A stretch of DNA of 32,487 bases from Lachnoclostridium sp. UBA903 (GCA_002294045.1 DBEP01000102.1:25172-57658); one strand, 5' to 3'; shown: positions 8,916 to 16,555, counted from the stretch's first letter. The notes: generated by a model from the letters alone, not told the origin. Numbers and translations: made by a program.

Positions 8916-9593
8916 TTATAAAATTAATTCCTTCAGCTTTTTCTTATCCACTACCCTGACACCGCCTCTTGAGAGCTCCACGATACCTTCCTGTGCGAAG
9001 TATTTCAACATTCTGGATACAACTTCCCTCGCGCTTCCGATATATTTGGCAATCTGTTCATGAGTTAATCCAATGGTGTCGGATTGGTTTCTGGTAATTT
9101 CGTCCGACAAAAAGATAGCCAGCCGTTTATCAAAGCTCATAAATAAAATCTGTTCCATAGCCCACATAACATCGGAAAAGGAATCAATCACCAGCTTATG
9201 CGTGAAGTTATCCGCATAGATATTCTGTTTACACAGCTGCTGATAATAATAAGAATCAATAAGCAATACCTCACTGTCAACTTCCGCATCCACATGAACA
9301 TCAAAGGTGATATTATCCAGAATGCAGGAGGCAGTCAAAATGCATATTTCACCGTCTCTTAAACGGTAAAGGGTGACTTCTTTCCCTTCCTCAGATAATA
9401 TGTAGATTCTCAGTTCCCCTTTTTTAATTAACAGAACACCGATACAGTCTTTCTCTCCGCTGTGAATCCTGCTTCCTTTGTCATAATGAACCGGTGAACT
9501 ATTATTTAAAATAAGGTTTTTCTGTGATTCATTTAATTTATCCCAAAAGGTTAATACCCGGGGTATATATTCCAAATCATAAGCAGACAGCAT
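8916..9593 (-). CDS. Crp/Fnr-family transcriptional regulator
   Basis: The 225-residue protein has an N-terminal cyclic-nucleotide-binding-like beta-barrel (about residues 30-120), a long dimer helix and a C-terminal winged helix-turn-helix at about 175-215 (LTHEQIAKYIGSAREVVSRML). The scattered Cys residues (50, 84, 90, 121) do not form the N-terminal FNR iron-sulfur cluster pattern, so direct oxygen sensing by a cluster is not supported. It sits among flavodiiron, thioredoxin, superoxide reductase and rubrerythrin genes and is a good candidate to control them, which is inference. An AGGAGG site precedes the ATG. Confidence 0.92.
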   Translation of the reverse strand: MLSAYDLEYIPRVLTFWDKLNESQKNLILNNSSPVHYDKGSRIHSGEKDCIGVLLIKKGELRIYILSEEGKEVTLYRLRDGEICILTASCILDNITFDVHVDAEVDSEVLLIDSYYYQQLCKQNIYADNFTHKLVIDSFSDVMWAMEQILFMSFDKRLAIFLSDEITRNQSDTIGLTHEQIAKYIGSAREVVSRMLKYFAQEGIVELSRGGVRVVDKKKLKELIL

Positions 9594-9613
9594 ATCAATC
9601 CTCCTATCTTGAC

Positions 9614-9651
9614 TGTTATCATAATTATAACATGCCTGATATTATTTACAA
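9614..9651 (-). promoter_or_regulatory. Promoter of the Crp/Fnr gene with a 19-bp inverted repeat
   Basis: Reading leftwards, TTGTAA (9646-9651) and TATAAT (9624-9629) are 16 bp apart. The inverted repeat TGTTAT-N7-ATAACA (9614-9632) covers the -10 box, the right place for repression, possibly by the regulator itself. Confidence 0.6.
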
Positions 9652-9749
9652 CACCAGGATTATAAATCAAGTTATGAATTTTGGGGGAACCTGGCTTGCC
9701 AGACTCTAACGCCGACGCGCCGTCACTTAAAATTTCCTGTTGCGTAAAA

Positions 9750-9834
9750 AGAGAATCCGTCCCGTACTTATAATATATGCCTTTTTACCCAAAACTATTA
9801 AAAGACATCATTTTATGTATAGGACAGACTCTCT
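9750..9834 (-). terminator. Probable terminator of the superoxide reductase gene
   Basis: On the minus strand, arms at 9834-9822 and 9762-9750 pair over 13 bp with two G-U pairs. They are followed at once by five Ts. The loop is long (59 nt), which lowers confidence. The rest of 9635-9749 contains a short GC-rich patch (9689-9724) with the small palindrome ctggcttgccag but no gene. Confidence 0.45.
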
Positions 9835-9859
9835 GTTACTATATTTTAAAAACAGTTTT

Positions 9860-10243
9860 TTATATTACAGTCTTCCATAAACCGTGCAGATTACAGTATT
9901 CATAAGCTGCAATGGGTTTATCCGCATTCAATTCAAAAACTGCCTTCGGTTTATCTCCCGGGGTCAGGTATTTTGTTTGAAATCCCTTATCCGTCTCTAA
10001 ATAAATCCACTGTATAAAATGTTCCGGCACCATCGGATGTTCTACACTGCCTACCACAACGGAAACCGTATCACCGTCTACGCTAACAACCGGCAAATGT
10101 TTTTCCGTAGCCGCTTCCGTAGTATTGGCAGTCACTTCGGTCATTTGGTCACCGCAGCAGGTAAGGGGTGCACCGGATTCGTGAAGGAATGTTACAAAAT
10201 TACCGCAATGTTTACAAATAAAAAATTTAGATGTTTTTTTCAT
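9860..10243 (-). CDS. dfx: Two-iron superoxide reductase (desulfoferrodoxin)
   Basis: This 127-residue protein reduces superoxide to peroxide without making O2. Centre I ligands are Cys10, Cys13, Cys29 and Cys30 (CKHC and CC). Centre II ligands are His49, His69, His75, Cys117 and His120, with Glu47-Lys48 in the conserved EKH. The set is complete for the class with both iron centres. A longer frame extends upstream into rubrerythrin, but a GGAGG site precedes the ATG at 10243, and the protein then begins exactly where the family does. It follows rubrerythrin by 25 bp, so the peroxide it makes can be removed by the product of the gene next to it. Confidence 0.96.
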   Translation of the reverse strand: MKKTSKFFICKHCGNFVTFLHESGAPLTCCGDQMTEVTANTTEAATEKHLPVVSVDGDTVSVVVGSVEHPMVPEHFIQWIYLETDKGFQTKYLTPGDKPKAVFELNADKPIAAYEYCNLHGLWKTVI

Positions 10244-10268
10244 ATCGCTGTCCTCCAGTATTCTATAA

Positions 10269-10808
10269 TTAGTAGTTTTTTGCCAAAACCTGAAAATAGG
10301 CTTTAGGATGGTCACATACCGGACATTTCTCAGGAGCCTTTTTCCCTATATGGATATGACCGCAGTTACTGCACTGCCAGATGGTATCACCATCTTTTGA
10401 AAATACAAGCCCTTCTTCTATATTGGATAATAGTTTACGGTATCTTATCTCATGCTCCTTCTCAATTTTGGCTACGGCCTCAAAGAGCCAAGCGATTCTG
10501 TCAAAGCCTTCTTCCTTGGCCTCTTTGGCAAACTTTGCATACATATCCGTCCATTCATAATTTTCTCCGGATGCCGCATCCAATAAATTCGCCTGGGTAT
10601 CCGGCATACCGTCATGCAGAAGTTTAAACCATATTTTAGCATGTTCTTTTTCATTGTTTGCAGTTTCTAAAAATAATTCCGCAATCTGTTCGTATCCTTC
10701 TTTTTTGGCTTTTGAAGCATAATATGTATACTTGTTCCTGGCTTCTGATTCACCGGCAAAAGCAGCCCTTAAATTGGTTTCCGTCTTAGTACCTTTTAAT
10801 TCTTTCAT
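10269..10808 (-). CDS. rbr: Rubrerythrin
   Basis: The 179-residue protein has the ferritin-like diiron domain with ligands at Glu20, Glu53/His56, Glu96 and Glu116/His119. A C-terminal rubredoxin domain follows, with Cys146, Cys149, Cys162 and Cys165 (CSNCG and CPVCD). It reduces hydrogen peroxide with electrons from rubredoxin. Length and domain order are standard. An AGGAAGGG site precedes the ATG. It is co-directional with the upstream rubredoxin gene and the downstream superoxide reductase gene. Confidence 0.97.
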   Translation of the reverse strand: MKELKGTKTETNLRAAFAGESEARNKYTYYASKAKKEGYEQIAELFLETANNEKEHAKIWFKLLHDGMPDTQANLLDAASGENYEWTDMYAKFAKEAKEEGFDRIAWLFEAVAKIEKEHEIRYRKLLSNIEEGLVFSKDGDTIWQCSNCGHIHIGKKAPEKCPVCDHPKAYFQVLAKNY

Positions 10809-10918
10809 AAATTTTGTCCCTTCCTGAATTAGTTATGTTATAATGTATTACGAAAAAACTTTTTACAAAGGTTACCCTGGTTTTAAATCTCCTTTTGAAA
10901 GCAGCTCCGCTTTGAAAA

Positions 10919-10951
10919 GAGAGCCTGTACCAACATAAAGCACCCGCTCTC
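10919..10951 (-). terminator. Weak terminator-like hairpin after rubredoxin
   Basis: On the minus strand GAGAGC and GCTCTC arms (10919-10924 with 10946-10951) pair around a 21-nt loop and are followed by CTTTTC. The stem is only 6 bp, so some readthrough into rubrerythrin is likely. Confidence 0.35.
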
Positions 10952-10973
10952 CTTTCATTATGTAACAGGAATA

Positions 10974-11129
10974 TTATATTTCTGTAAAAGCATCTTTCTC
11001 AAGGCCACATACCGGGCAGCACCAGTCATCCGGCAAATCTTCCCATGCCGTACCGGGTTCAATTCCGTTATCCGGATCTCCCAATTCAGGGTCATATACA
11101 TACCCACAAGGACACTCATATTTCTTCAT
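10974..11129 (-). CDS. Rubredoxin with an unusual Cys-X-Cys first metal motif
   Basis: This 51-residue protein reads as a rubredoxin: MKKYECPCGYVYDPELGDPD, then NGIEPGTAWEDLPDDWCCPVCG. It carries electrons to rubrerythrin, superoxide reductase or the flavodiiron protein. The first iron motif is Cys6-Pro-Cys8-Gly, not the usual C-X2-C-G, and an additional Cys37 precedes the normal Cys38-X2-Cys41. The frame is clean, with a GGAGGG ribosome site and a good promoter upstream. I recall CPCG variants in some clostridial rubredoxins, so this may be a family variant; I cannot check. It is the first gene of the rubredoxin-rubrerythrin-superoxide reductase row. Confidence 0.93.
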   Translation of the reverse strand: MKKYECPCGYVYDPELGDPDNGIEPGTAWEDLPDDWCCPVCGLEKDAFTEI

Positions 11130-11308
11130 AGCAAAACCCTCCATAATTTAATTTTGTTGTAACTGTTCGGTCGAAGAGTCACTGCAAACGGCGCACCAAA
11201 AATACCAAAACCGCATTTTCGATAACAACCCGCTTAAAGTTCCGATAATTTACACGATTCGGCCAAATAGTCCAATTCTTTACATTTATCTGCTGTAAAG
11301 ATAGTAAA

Positions 11309-11337
11309 ATTATAGCATAAAAAGGAATTGTCCGCAA
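11309..11337 (-). promoter_or_regulatory. Promoter of the rubredoxin gene
   Basis: Reading leftwards, TTGCGG (11332-11337) and TATAAT (11309-11314) are 17 bp apart. The leader to the start codon is about 170 nt. The gap 11130-11495 otherwise holds only the palindromic element listed next. Confidence 0.6.
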
Positions 11338-11419
11338 CTATCCCTTCATTAAATAAACAAATTTTATAATGTTTTCATAATTAAAAACATCTTTTATCTT
11401 TATCTTTATTGCAACTGGT

Positions 11420-11485
11420 ATACCATGTTCGCAGGCTCCCATGGTATGCGCCGCTTTGCGGCGTTGATGCGCACTCACTTTGTTC
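11420..11485. repeat. GC-rich palindromic element downstream of ldhA
   Basis: Two hairpins stand side by side: an 8-bp stem (11420-11427 with 11440-11447) and a tight 6-bp stem with TTT loop (11449-11463). They are followed by TTCGGCGCG near 11482. The block ATGC-nCCnCTTTGCGGnG and the later TTCGG-CGCG recur in the same order downstream of the acyltransferase gene at 15043-15081. It is GC-rich in an AT-rich gap, and no T-run follows. Confidence 0.5.
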
Positions 11486-11495
11486 GGCGCGGGGT

Positions 11496-12509
11496 CTAAT
11501 GTCTGTTGGCATTAGGCCTTACGCATTGATAGCAGATTTCATTTACAAGGAAATTCTCATCAAAATAATCCTTTAAATTCCAAAGAGTAATTTCTGCTAT
11601 ATTATTCAGTGCTTCCTTTGTTAAAAATGCCTGATGGGATGTTACAATAACATTTGGCATTGAAATTAAACCGGATAAAATATCATCCTGAATGATTGAA
11701 TAGGATTTATCTTCATAAAAAAATTCGGTTTCTTCCTCATATACATCCAGGCCGGCACCGCCCACTTTTTCTTCCTTAATGGCACTCAGCAAAGCTTCAC
11801 TGTTAATCAGGGCCCCCCTGGAGGTATTGATGATAATAACTCCATTTTTCATTCTCTCAATGTGTTTCTTATCAATCAAATAACGTGTTTCTTTTGTCAG
11901 GGGACAATGCAGGGAGATGATATCTGATTCTTCGCATAACTCATCGAAGGAAACATATTTAATATCTGCTATTTCAGCAGGATAGGGGTCATAAGCAATT
12001 ACATTTAACCCAAACCCTTTGGAGATATCAACAAAAACACGTCCGATTTTACCTGTTCCGACTACACCCATGGTTTTACCGTGCAAATCAAACCCTATCA
12101 GCCCGTTCAGACTGAAATTATGTTCTTTTGTCCGGTTATAGGCACGGTGTATCTTTCTGTTTAAGGTTAATAAAAGGGCCATGGCATGCTCTGCTACAGC
12201 ATAAGGGGAATAATCCGGTACTCTTACAACGTGTATTTTATCAAAAGCCGCCTTAAAATCAATATTATTATAACCGGCACAGCGCATGGCAATTATCCTG
12301 ATTCCGTTATCATATAAGGTATCTATGGTTTGCGCATCAATGGTGTCATTCACAAAGGCTACAACTGCCTCGTAGCCTCTGGCCATAACGGCCGTATTGG
12401 AATTTAATTTGGATTCAAAATAATCTATTTCAAATCCGAATTTTTCCTTATAATAATCAAAATATAATTTATCATATTGCTTTGTATCATAAAAACAAAT
12501 TCTTCTCAT
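11496..12509 (-). CDS. ldhA: D-lactate dehydrogenase
   Basis: The 337-residue protein belongs to the D-2-hydroxyacid dehydrogenases and reduces pyruvate to D-lactate with NADH. It has the NAD-binding GTGKIG (151-156) with acceptor Asp174, and the catalytic residues Arg231, Glu260 and His292, whose spacings (29 and 32) match known D-lactate dehydrogenases. The start at 12509 is chosen because AAGGCAAGG lies upstream; the ATG seven codons earlier has no ribosome site. The last nine residues (VRPNANRH and the preceding Cys) are encoded next to and inside a short palindrome by the GC-rich element. It follows methylglyoxal synthase by 95 bp on the same strand. Confidence 0.92.
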   Translation of the reverse strand: MRRICFYDTKQYDKLYFDYYKEKFGFEIDYFESKLNSNTAVMARGYEAVVAFVNDTIDAQTIDTLYDNGIRIIAMRCAGYNNIDFKAAFDKIHVVRVPDYSPYAVAEHAMALLLTLNRKIHRAYNRTKEHNFSLNGLIGFDLHGKTMGVVGTGKIGRVFVDISKGFGLNVIAYDPYPAEIADIKYVSFDELCEESDIISLHCPLTKETRYLIDKKHIERMKNGVIIINTSRGALINSEALLSAIKEEKVGGAGLDVYEEETEFFYEDKSYSIIQDDILSGLISMPNVIVTSHQAFLTKEALNNIAEITLWNLKDYFDENFLVNEICYQCVRPNANRH

Positions 12510-12604
12510 AATAATACCTTGCCTTTTCATTATTAGTCGTTATTGGTAGAACAGATAAAGACAGAAAGAGGATACTATTATAGCTTAACAGATTTGTTTT
12601 AAGT

Positions 12605-13090
12605 TTATTCAGGCTGGGAAAATTTTTCTATTCTTGGCAGCATGGTCTTATTGAAATTTTCAACTTTCCTGTCATATTCCTCATCCATATATTTGGAAGC
12701 AAGCAAAAAGTCAGCGGTTGCCGCATTATTGGCAATAGGGATATCGTATACAACCGCAATTCTAAGCAGCGCTTTTATATCCGGGTCATGGGGCTGTGAT
12801 TCCAAAGGATCCCAAAAAAACACCACAAAATCAATATTTCCTTCTACAATTCTAGAACCAATCTGCTGGTCACCGCCTAATGGACCGCTGTTATAACCTT
12901 TTACCGGAAGGCCGGTCTGTTCCGAAATAATACGGGCAGTGGTGCCGGTTCCACATAAAAAATGATTTTTTAGTATATCTTTATTCTTATCCGCCCATTT
13001 TACCAATTCCTGTTTCTTACCATCATGGGCTATTAATGCAATACTTTTTTTCTTGCCTATCTTAAAATAAATAAAATCGTCTAGTAACAT
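12605..13090 (-). CDS. mgsA: Methylglyoxal synthase
   Basis: The 161-residue protein converts dihydroxyacetone phosphate to methylglyoxal and phosphate. Conserved residues are His22 (AHDGKK), Asp74 (GPLGGDQQIG), Asp94 (FFWDPL), His101 and Asp104 (QPHDPD), corresponding to the active site of the E. coli enzyme. The length is near normal for the family (about 150). An AAGGAGG site precedes the ATG. It is the first gene of a likely two-gene unit with D-lactate dehydrogenase, a sensible pair because methylglyoxal is commonly disposed of as D-lactate. Confidence 0.96.
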   Translation of the reverse strand: MLLDDFIYFKIGKKKSIALIAHDGKKQELVKWADKNKDILKNHFLCGTGTTARIISEQTGLPVKGYNSGPLGGDQQIGSRIVEGNIDFVVFFWDPLESQPHDPDIKALLRIAVVYDIPIANNAATADFLLASKYMDEEYDRKVENFNKTMLPRIEKFSQPE

Positions 13091-13131
13091 ACTGCCTCCT
13101 TTTAGCCTTCAACTTTATTCCTGATAATTCT

Positions 13132-13160
13132 ATCATAATTGTTTTCCTGATAAAATGCAA
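13132..13160 (-). promoter_or_regulatory. Promoter of mgsA
   Basis: Reading leftwards, TTGCAT (13155-13160) and TATGAT (13132-13137) are separated by 17 bp, 42 bp before the start codon. The large palindrome at 13197-13234 begins 37 bp further upstream. Confidence 0.6.
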
Positions 13161-13196
13161 TCCTAATCTGCTGTTTTCACAGAGAAAACCGACAAA

Positions 13197-13234
13197 TTTG
13201 TTGCAGTTCAGCCTTACGGCTGAACTGCAACAAA
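13197..13234. repeat. Perfect 38-nt palindromic hairpin between divergent promoters
   Basis: A perfect 17-bp stem (13197-13213 with 13218-13234) encloses a TTAC loop. It lies upstream of both the mgsA and the citrate synthase promoters, so it cannot be the terminator of either. It may be a regulator site, an extruding cruciform or a REP-like element. Confidence 0.75.
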
Positions 13235-13243
13235 TGATGCACA

Positions 13244-13268
13244 GAAATTATGCATTCCGCATAATTTC
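13244..13268. repeat. Second palindromic hairpin beside the first
   Basis: A perfect 10-bp stem (13244-13253 with 13259-13268) encloses ATTCC. Imperfect pairing continues outwards (ATGCAC with GCGCAT). It lies 9 bp from the first palindrome, so the two form a tandem structure. Confidence 0.6.
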
Positions 13269-13331
13269 GCGCATGCAGGCAGTAAATGAATAAATATAAT
13301 TTTCCATAATTTGAATAAAATATTATTTTTC

Positions 13332-13360
13332 TTGTTATTGCATCAGTTTTATGGTATAAT
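13332..13360 (+). promoter_or_regulatory. Promoter of the citrate synthase gene
   Basis: TTGTTA (13332-13337) and TATAAT (13355-13360) are 17 bp apart, with the extended -10 TG at 13352-13353. The predicted leader is about 165 nt, AT-rich, without a riboswitch that I recognise. Confidence 0.7.
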
Positions 13361-13532
13361 ATACTTGTATACACTAATTTTCAAAATGCAACTTCAAATT
13401 TACTTTGACGTTTTTCGTTTCATGTCAGAAACTTACATAATCAGTTTTTTCAAATTTCTACATATTTATTTATATGTCTTTATCAGAGACCCTGAAGTTG
13501 TAATTTTACAATTTTATAAACAGGAGGTTACT

Positions 13533-14897
13533 ATGAACAACAACACTTTTTCAAAAATTACGCCGGAAATTCTGGCTCTGACAAATCTGTGTGCTAAAAA
13601 TAGTGCAATTGATCCTGCCCTTTATACGAAATATAATGTAAAACGGGGGTTACGTGATGTAAGTGGCAAAGGCGTATTAACCGGTCTGACTGAAATTGCT
13701 GAAGTGCGTTCTCATATTATAGTGGATTCCGAATATGTTCCCTGTGACGGTAAATTATACTATCGGGGTATTGACGTGGAACAAATTGTAGATGGTTTTA
13801 TTAAAGAAAACAGATATGGTTTTGAAGAAACTACTTATCTTCTTTTATTCGGCGAACTGCCGACTCAGGAAGATCTTTTAAATTTTAATAAATTGTTGGG
13901 TGAATACCGCTCTCTTCCAACTTCTTTTGTACGGGACATTATCATGAAAGCACCCAGCCGGGATATGATGAATACTCTGGCAAGAAGCGTATTAACCTTA
14001 TATTCCTATGATAATCTGGCTGATGACATTACCCTTCCCAATGTAATGAGACAGTCACTGCAACTCATCTCATTGTTCCCTCTGCTGTCCGTATACGGAT
14101 ATCAGGCCTACAGGCATTATCATGACGGCCAGAGCCTGTTTATCCATACTCCGGACCCTTCCCTGTCAACAGCGGAATTAATTCTTCATCTTTTAAGGCC
14201 TGACAGTAAATATACCCCGCTGGAAGCCAGGATTCTGGACTTGGCTTTAGTTTTACATGCGGAACACGGCGGCGGTAATAACTCCACCTTTACAACCCAT
14301 GTGGTAACCTCTACGGGAACCGATACTTATTCTTCCGTAGCCGCTTCCTTAGGCTCCTTAAAAGGTCCGAAACACGGCGGTGCCAATATTAAGGTTGTCC
14401 AAATGTTTGAGGATATGAAGACAAGCTTAAAAGATTGGGGGGACGAAGAGGAAGTCCGTACTTATCTGGCAGCTCTGCTGCATAAGGAAGCCTTCGACAA
14501 AGCAGGTCTTATCTATGGTATGGGCCATGCCGTATATTCCATTTCCGATCCAAGGGCCAATATCTTCAAGAGTTTCGTTAAAAAGCTGTCGGAAGAAAAG
14601 GGAAGAATGGAAGAATTTAAGTTATATAACCTGGTGGAGAATCTTGCACCGGAAGTGATAGCCAAAGAACGGCAGATTTATAAAGGTGTCAGTGCTAATG
14701 TAGACTTTTACAGCGGCTTTGTATACAGTATGCTGGACCTTCCTTTGGAGCTTTATACACCGATTTTTGCCATTGCCAGAATCTCCGGATGGAGCGCTCA
14801 CCGCATTGAGGAACTGATTAACGCAGGCAAAATTATACGTCCTGCCTATAAAAGCGTCGCAAAACAAAAGGAATACGTTCCGATTCATGAAAGATAG
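13533..14897 (+). CDS. Citrate synthase (Si-type)
   Basis: The 454-residue protein condenses oxaloacetate and acetyl-CoA to citrate. It has the family motifs HAEHGGGNN with His245, GPKHGGAN with His281, GMGHAVY with His332 and NVDFYSG with Asp391, the catalytic and oxaloacetate-binding positions. The open frame runs upstream to 13311 but passes through the promoter. The CAGGAGG site at 13521-13527 sets the start at 13533. No other citric acid cycle gene is in the window, so it probably feeds glutamate synthesis, which is inference. It could also accept propionyl-CoA. Confidence 0.94.
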   Translation: MNNNTFSKITPEILALTNLCAKNSAIDPALYTKYNVKRGLRDVSGKGVLTGLTEIAEVRSHIIVDSEYVPCDGKLYYRGIDVEQIVDGFIKENRYGFEETTYLLLFGELPTQEDLLNFNKLLGEYRSLPTSFVRDIIMKAPSRDMMNTLARSVLTLYSYDNLADDITLPNVMRQSLQLISLFPLLSVYGYQAYRHYHDGQSLFIHTPDPSLSTAELILHLLRPDSKYTPLEARILDLALVLHAEHGGGNNSTFTTHVVTSTGTDTYSSVAASLGSLKGPKHGGANIKVVQMFEDMKTSLKDWGDEEEVRTYLAALLHKEAFDKAGLIYGMGHAVYSISDPRANIFKSFVKKLSEEKGRMEEFKLYNLVENLAPEVIAKERQIYKGVSANVDFYSGFVYSMLDLPLELYTPIFAIARISGWSAHRIEELINAGKIIRPAYKSVAKQKEYVPIHER

Positions 14898-15042
14898 AAA
14901 TTATCTCAAAGATAGAATATTTCATCAAAGATTTTAGACTTGTTGATGTAATATATAAATACAGAAGAACATAACCTGCATAACATAGCCTTGATATAAG
15001 GCAGAAACCAAAGTGTATTTGGAAATGCTTATGCCGGGCTGG

Positions 15043-15106
15043 ATGCTCCACTTTGCGGAGGCAGGGAGCGATTCGGGCGCGTAGTGGTGCTACGCTCCAT
15101 AATCGC
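15043..15106. repeat. GC-rich palindromic element downstream of the acyltransferase gene
   Basis: This element has the same order of blocks as 11420-11485: ATGC, a hairpin with CTTTGCGG (15046-15060), then TTCGGGCGCG. A second hairpin follows: an inner 6-bp stem (15079-15084 with 15090-15095) and an outer stem (15068-15073 with 15101-15106). The gap 14898-15135 contains no gene. Confidence 0.5.
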
Positions 15107-15135
15107 AGCGCAGATACCGCAAAGGGGGGCCTTTT

Positions 15136-16107
15136 CTATCCGAATTTAAATAATTTTTCAATTGGTATGGACATTAGCTTCTTTATTAAGATATCAAAGG
15201 GTTTGGCAGAAAGAATAAAAGTTAAGAGTATTGCCCCAAACAGGACAAGAACCATTTCAGCATCCGTATTTATATTCTCATATAAATCCGTCCGGTATTC
15301 TATAAACTTATAAATTATTCCATGCAGTAAATAAATGCTCATGGTTCTTTGCCCGAGATATGTAAACCAATGTTTTTTCCTGGGTATCATCACCCCAATC
15401 AGATATATCAAAAATGTTGAAAAAATATAAATTAAGGTCCGGTACAGCCATCCCCATTGTAATAAACCTGATTTTTCATAAGAATGCTTCATAATCAGAA
15501 TATCAAAATCGATGTACCTGCAACGGAAATACATAAATATAAGAACAATAATAAACAGCAGGAACGCTCCGGCTTTTACGGCACTCCTGCCGGCAAATTC
15601 CATAAATTTTTCTTTATCAAAAGTATATCCCAAAATAAAAAAAGGCATAAACGTAATGGTTCTCCCTAAAGAGCCGTTAGCTCCTAATATTGTAACAAAG
15701 CCGGCCAGTATCCCCAAAACAAAAGAAATCGAGAGTATCCCCCTGATTTTTATTATTTTATCGATTAAGATTCTCCAGCAAAATAAAGACAGCAGAAACC
15801 ATAAGGCAAAATATGGCTGTAATATACGGAATTGGTTTTCCCTGCCGTCTAAAAATAAAAATATAAAATATGCGGTTTGAAACAGGATATATGGAATTAA
15901 TAGTGTTTTCACTAATTTTATCGGATTATTTCTTTTTGAAAAATATGCGGATATAAATACAAAAGCCGGCATATGAAAGCTATAGATGGTTTTAACCAGA
16001 AAATTCATGAAATGATTTTCTTCCATAAAAGCACCGGTTAAATGGCCGATTACCACCAGTAAAATCAATATTCCCTTGTAATTATCAAAATAACTGTCTC
16101 TTAGCAT
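15136..16107 (-). CDS. Membrane acyltransferase (acyltransferase-3 type)
   Basis: The 323-residue protein is an integral membrane protein of about ten hydrophobic segments. Its N-terminus reads YFDNYKGILILLVVIGHL and is followed by FHMPAFVFISAYF, the hallmark of the acyltransferase-3 group related to fucose 4-O-acetylases. It probably O-acetylates a cell-surface sugar. The start at 16107 is chosen because AAAGGAG lies 5-6 nt upstream; the ATG eleven codons earlier has no ribosome site. No surface polysaccharide genes are adjacent, so the target is unknown. Confidence 0.85.
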   Translation of the reverse strand: MLRDSYFDNYKGILILLVVIGHLTGAFMEENHFMNFLVKTIYSFHMPAFVFISAYFSKRNNPIKLVKTLLIPYILFQTAYFIFLFLDGRENQFRILQPYFALWFLLSLFCWRILIDKIIKIRGILSISFVLGILAGFVTILGANGSLGRTITFMPFFILGYTFDKEKFMEFAGRSAVKAGAFLLFIIVLIFMYFRCRYIDFDILIMKHSYEKSGLLQWGWLYRTLIYIFSTFLIYLIGVMIPRKKHWFTYLGQRTMSIYLLHGIIYKFIEYRTDLYENINTDAEMVLVLFGAILLTFILSAKPFDILIKKLMSIPIEKLFKFG

Positions 16108-16270
16108 AATGACTCCTTTATCTCTGCTATTAATCTGCATACGAAATGAACTCGTTATAATATTTTATCATATTATGGGATATCAGGATACCTATTTTGA
16201 TAATAGCCGACTGCCTGCAAAGTAATGCTTTTAAGGCAAATCGCCAGGTTGATTATTGATAAAACGGCTT

Positions 16271-16555
16271 CTAAAATTTTACTATCATATTATCTTCTTC
16301 TTTCACAAAATTCTTAATGATAAACAGTAATAATAAGATTAATACACTTGTAGAAATAACCACTAGTACATTTATGGTTATGGTTGACGGGTTAATGCTA
16401 TTAGCACAAAGATCCTTTGCAGTATCCGTATTATTATTTGTCGAACTTAAGATAATCCGTGTTGCTTTAAATATATTTATGGTCATATACATAATGGCTA
16501 AATTGATTATTATGCTTAGAAAACTAAGAATACAGACGACTATTTTTGATTTCAT
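16271..16555 (-). CDS. Small two-helix membrane protein of unknown function
   Basis: The frame encodes 94 residues with two hydrophobic segments (about 5-27 and 62-84). They are joined by a polar, Asn/Thr-rich stretch with one Cys, and a charged tail follows (KNFVKEEDN). An AAAGGAAA ribosome site lies 8 nt before the ATG. I do not recognise a family. It lies just past the quorum-sensing region on the same strand, but a strong hairpin (16631-16672) separates it from upstream transcription. An overlapping plus-strand frame of 85 codons has no ribosome site and is taken as its shadow. Confidence 0.55.
   Translation of the reverse strand: MKSKIVVCILSFLSIIINLAIMYMTINIFKATRIILSSTNNNTDTAKDLCANSINPSTITINVLVVISTSVLILLLLFIIKNFVKEEDNMIVKF

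Noticed and set aside
9524..9709. 61-codon plus-strand frame over the Crp/Fnr promoter
   Set aside because: It is antisense to the regulator start and its promoter, with no ribosome site and an unremarkable sequence.
9685..9725. GC-rich patch suggesting a tRNA fragment or attachment site
   Set aside because: No cloverleaf, no acceptor stem and no second copy in the window were found.
13311..13532. Upstream extension of the citrate synthase frame
   Set aside because: It includes the TTGTTA/TATAAT promoter, and the strong ribosome site is at 13521-13527; the protein family begins at 13533.
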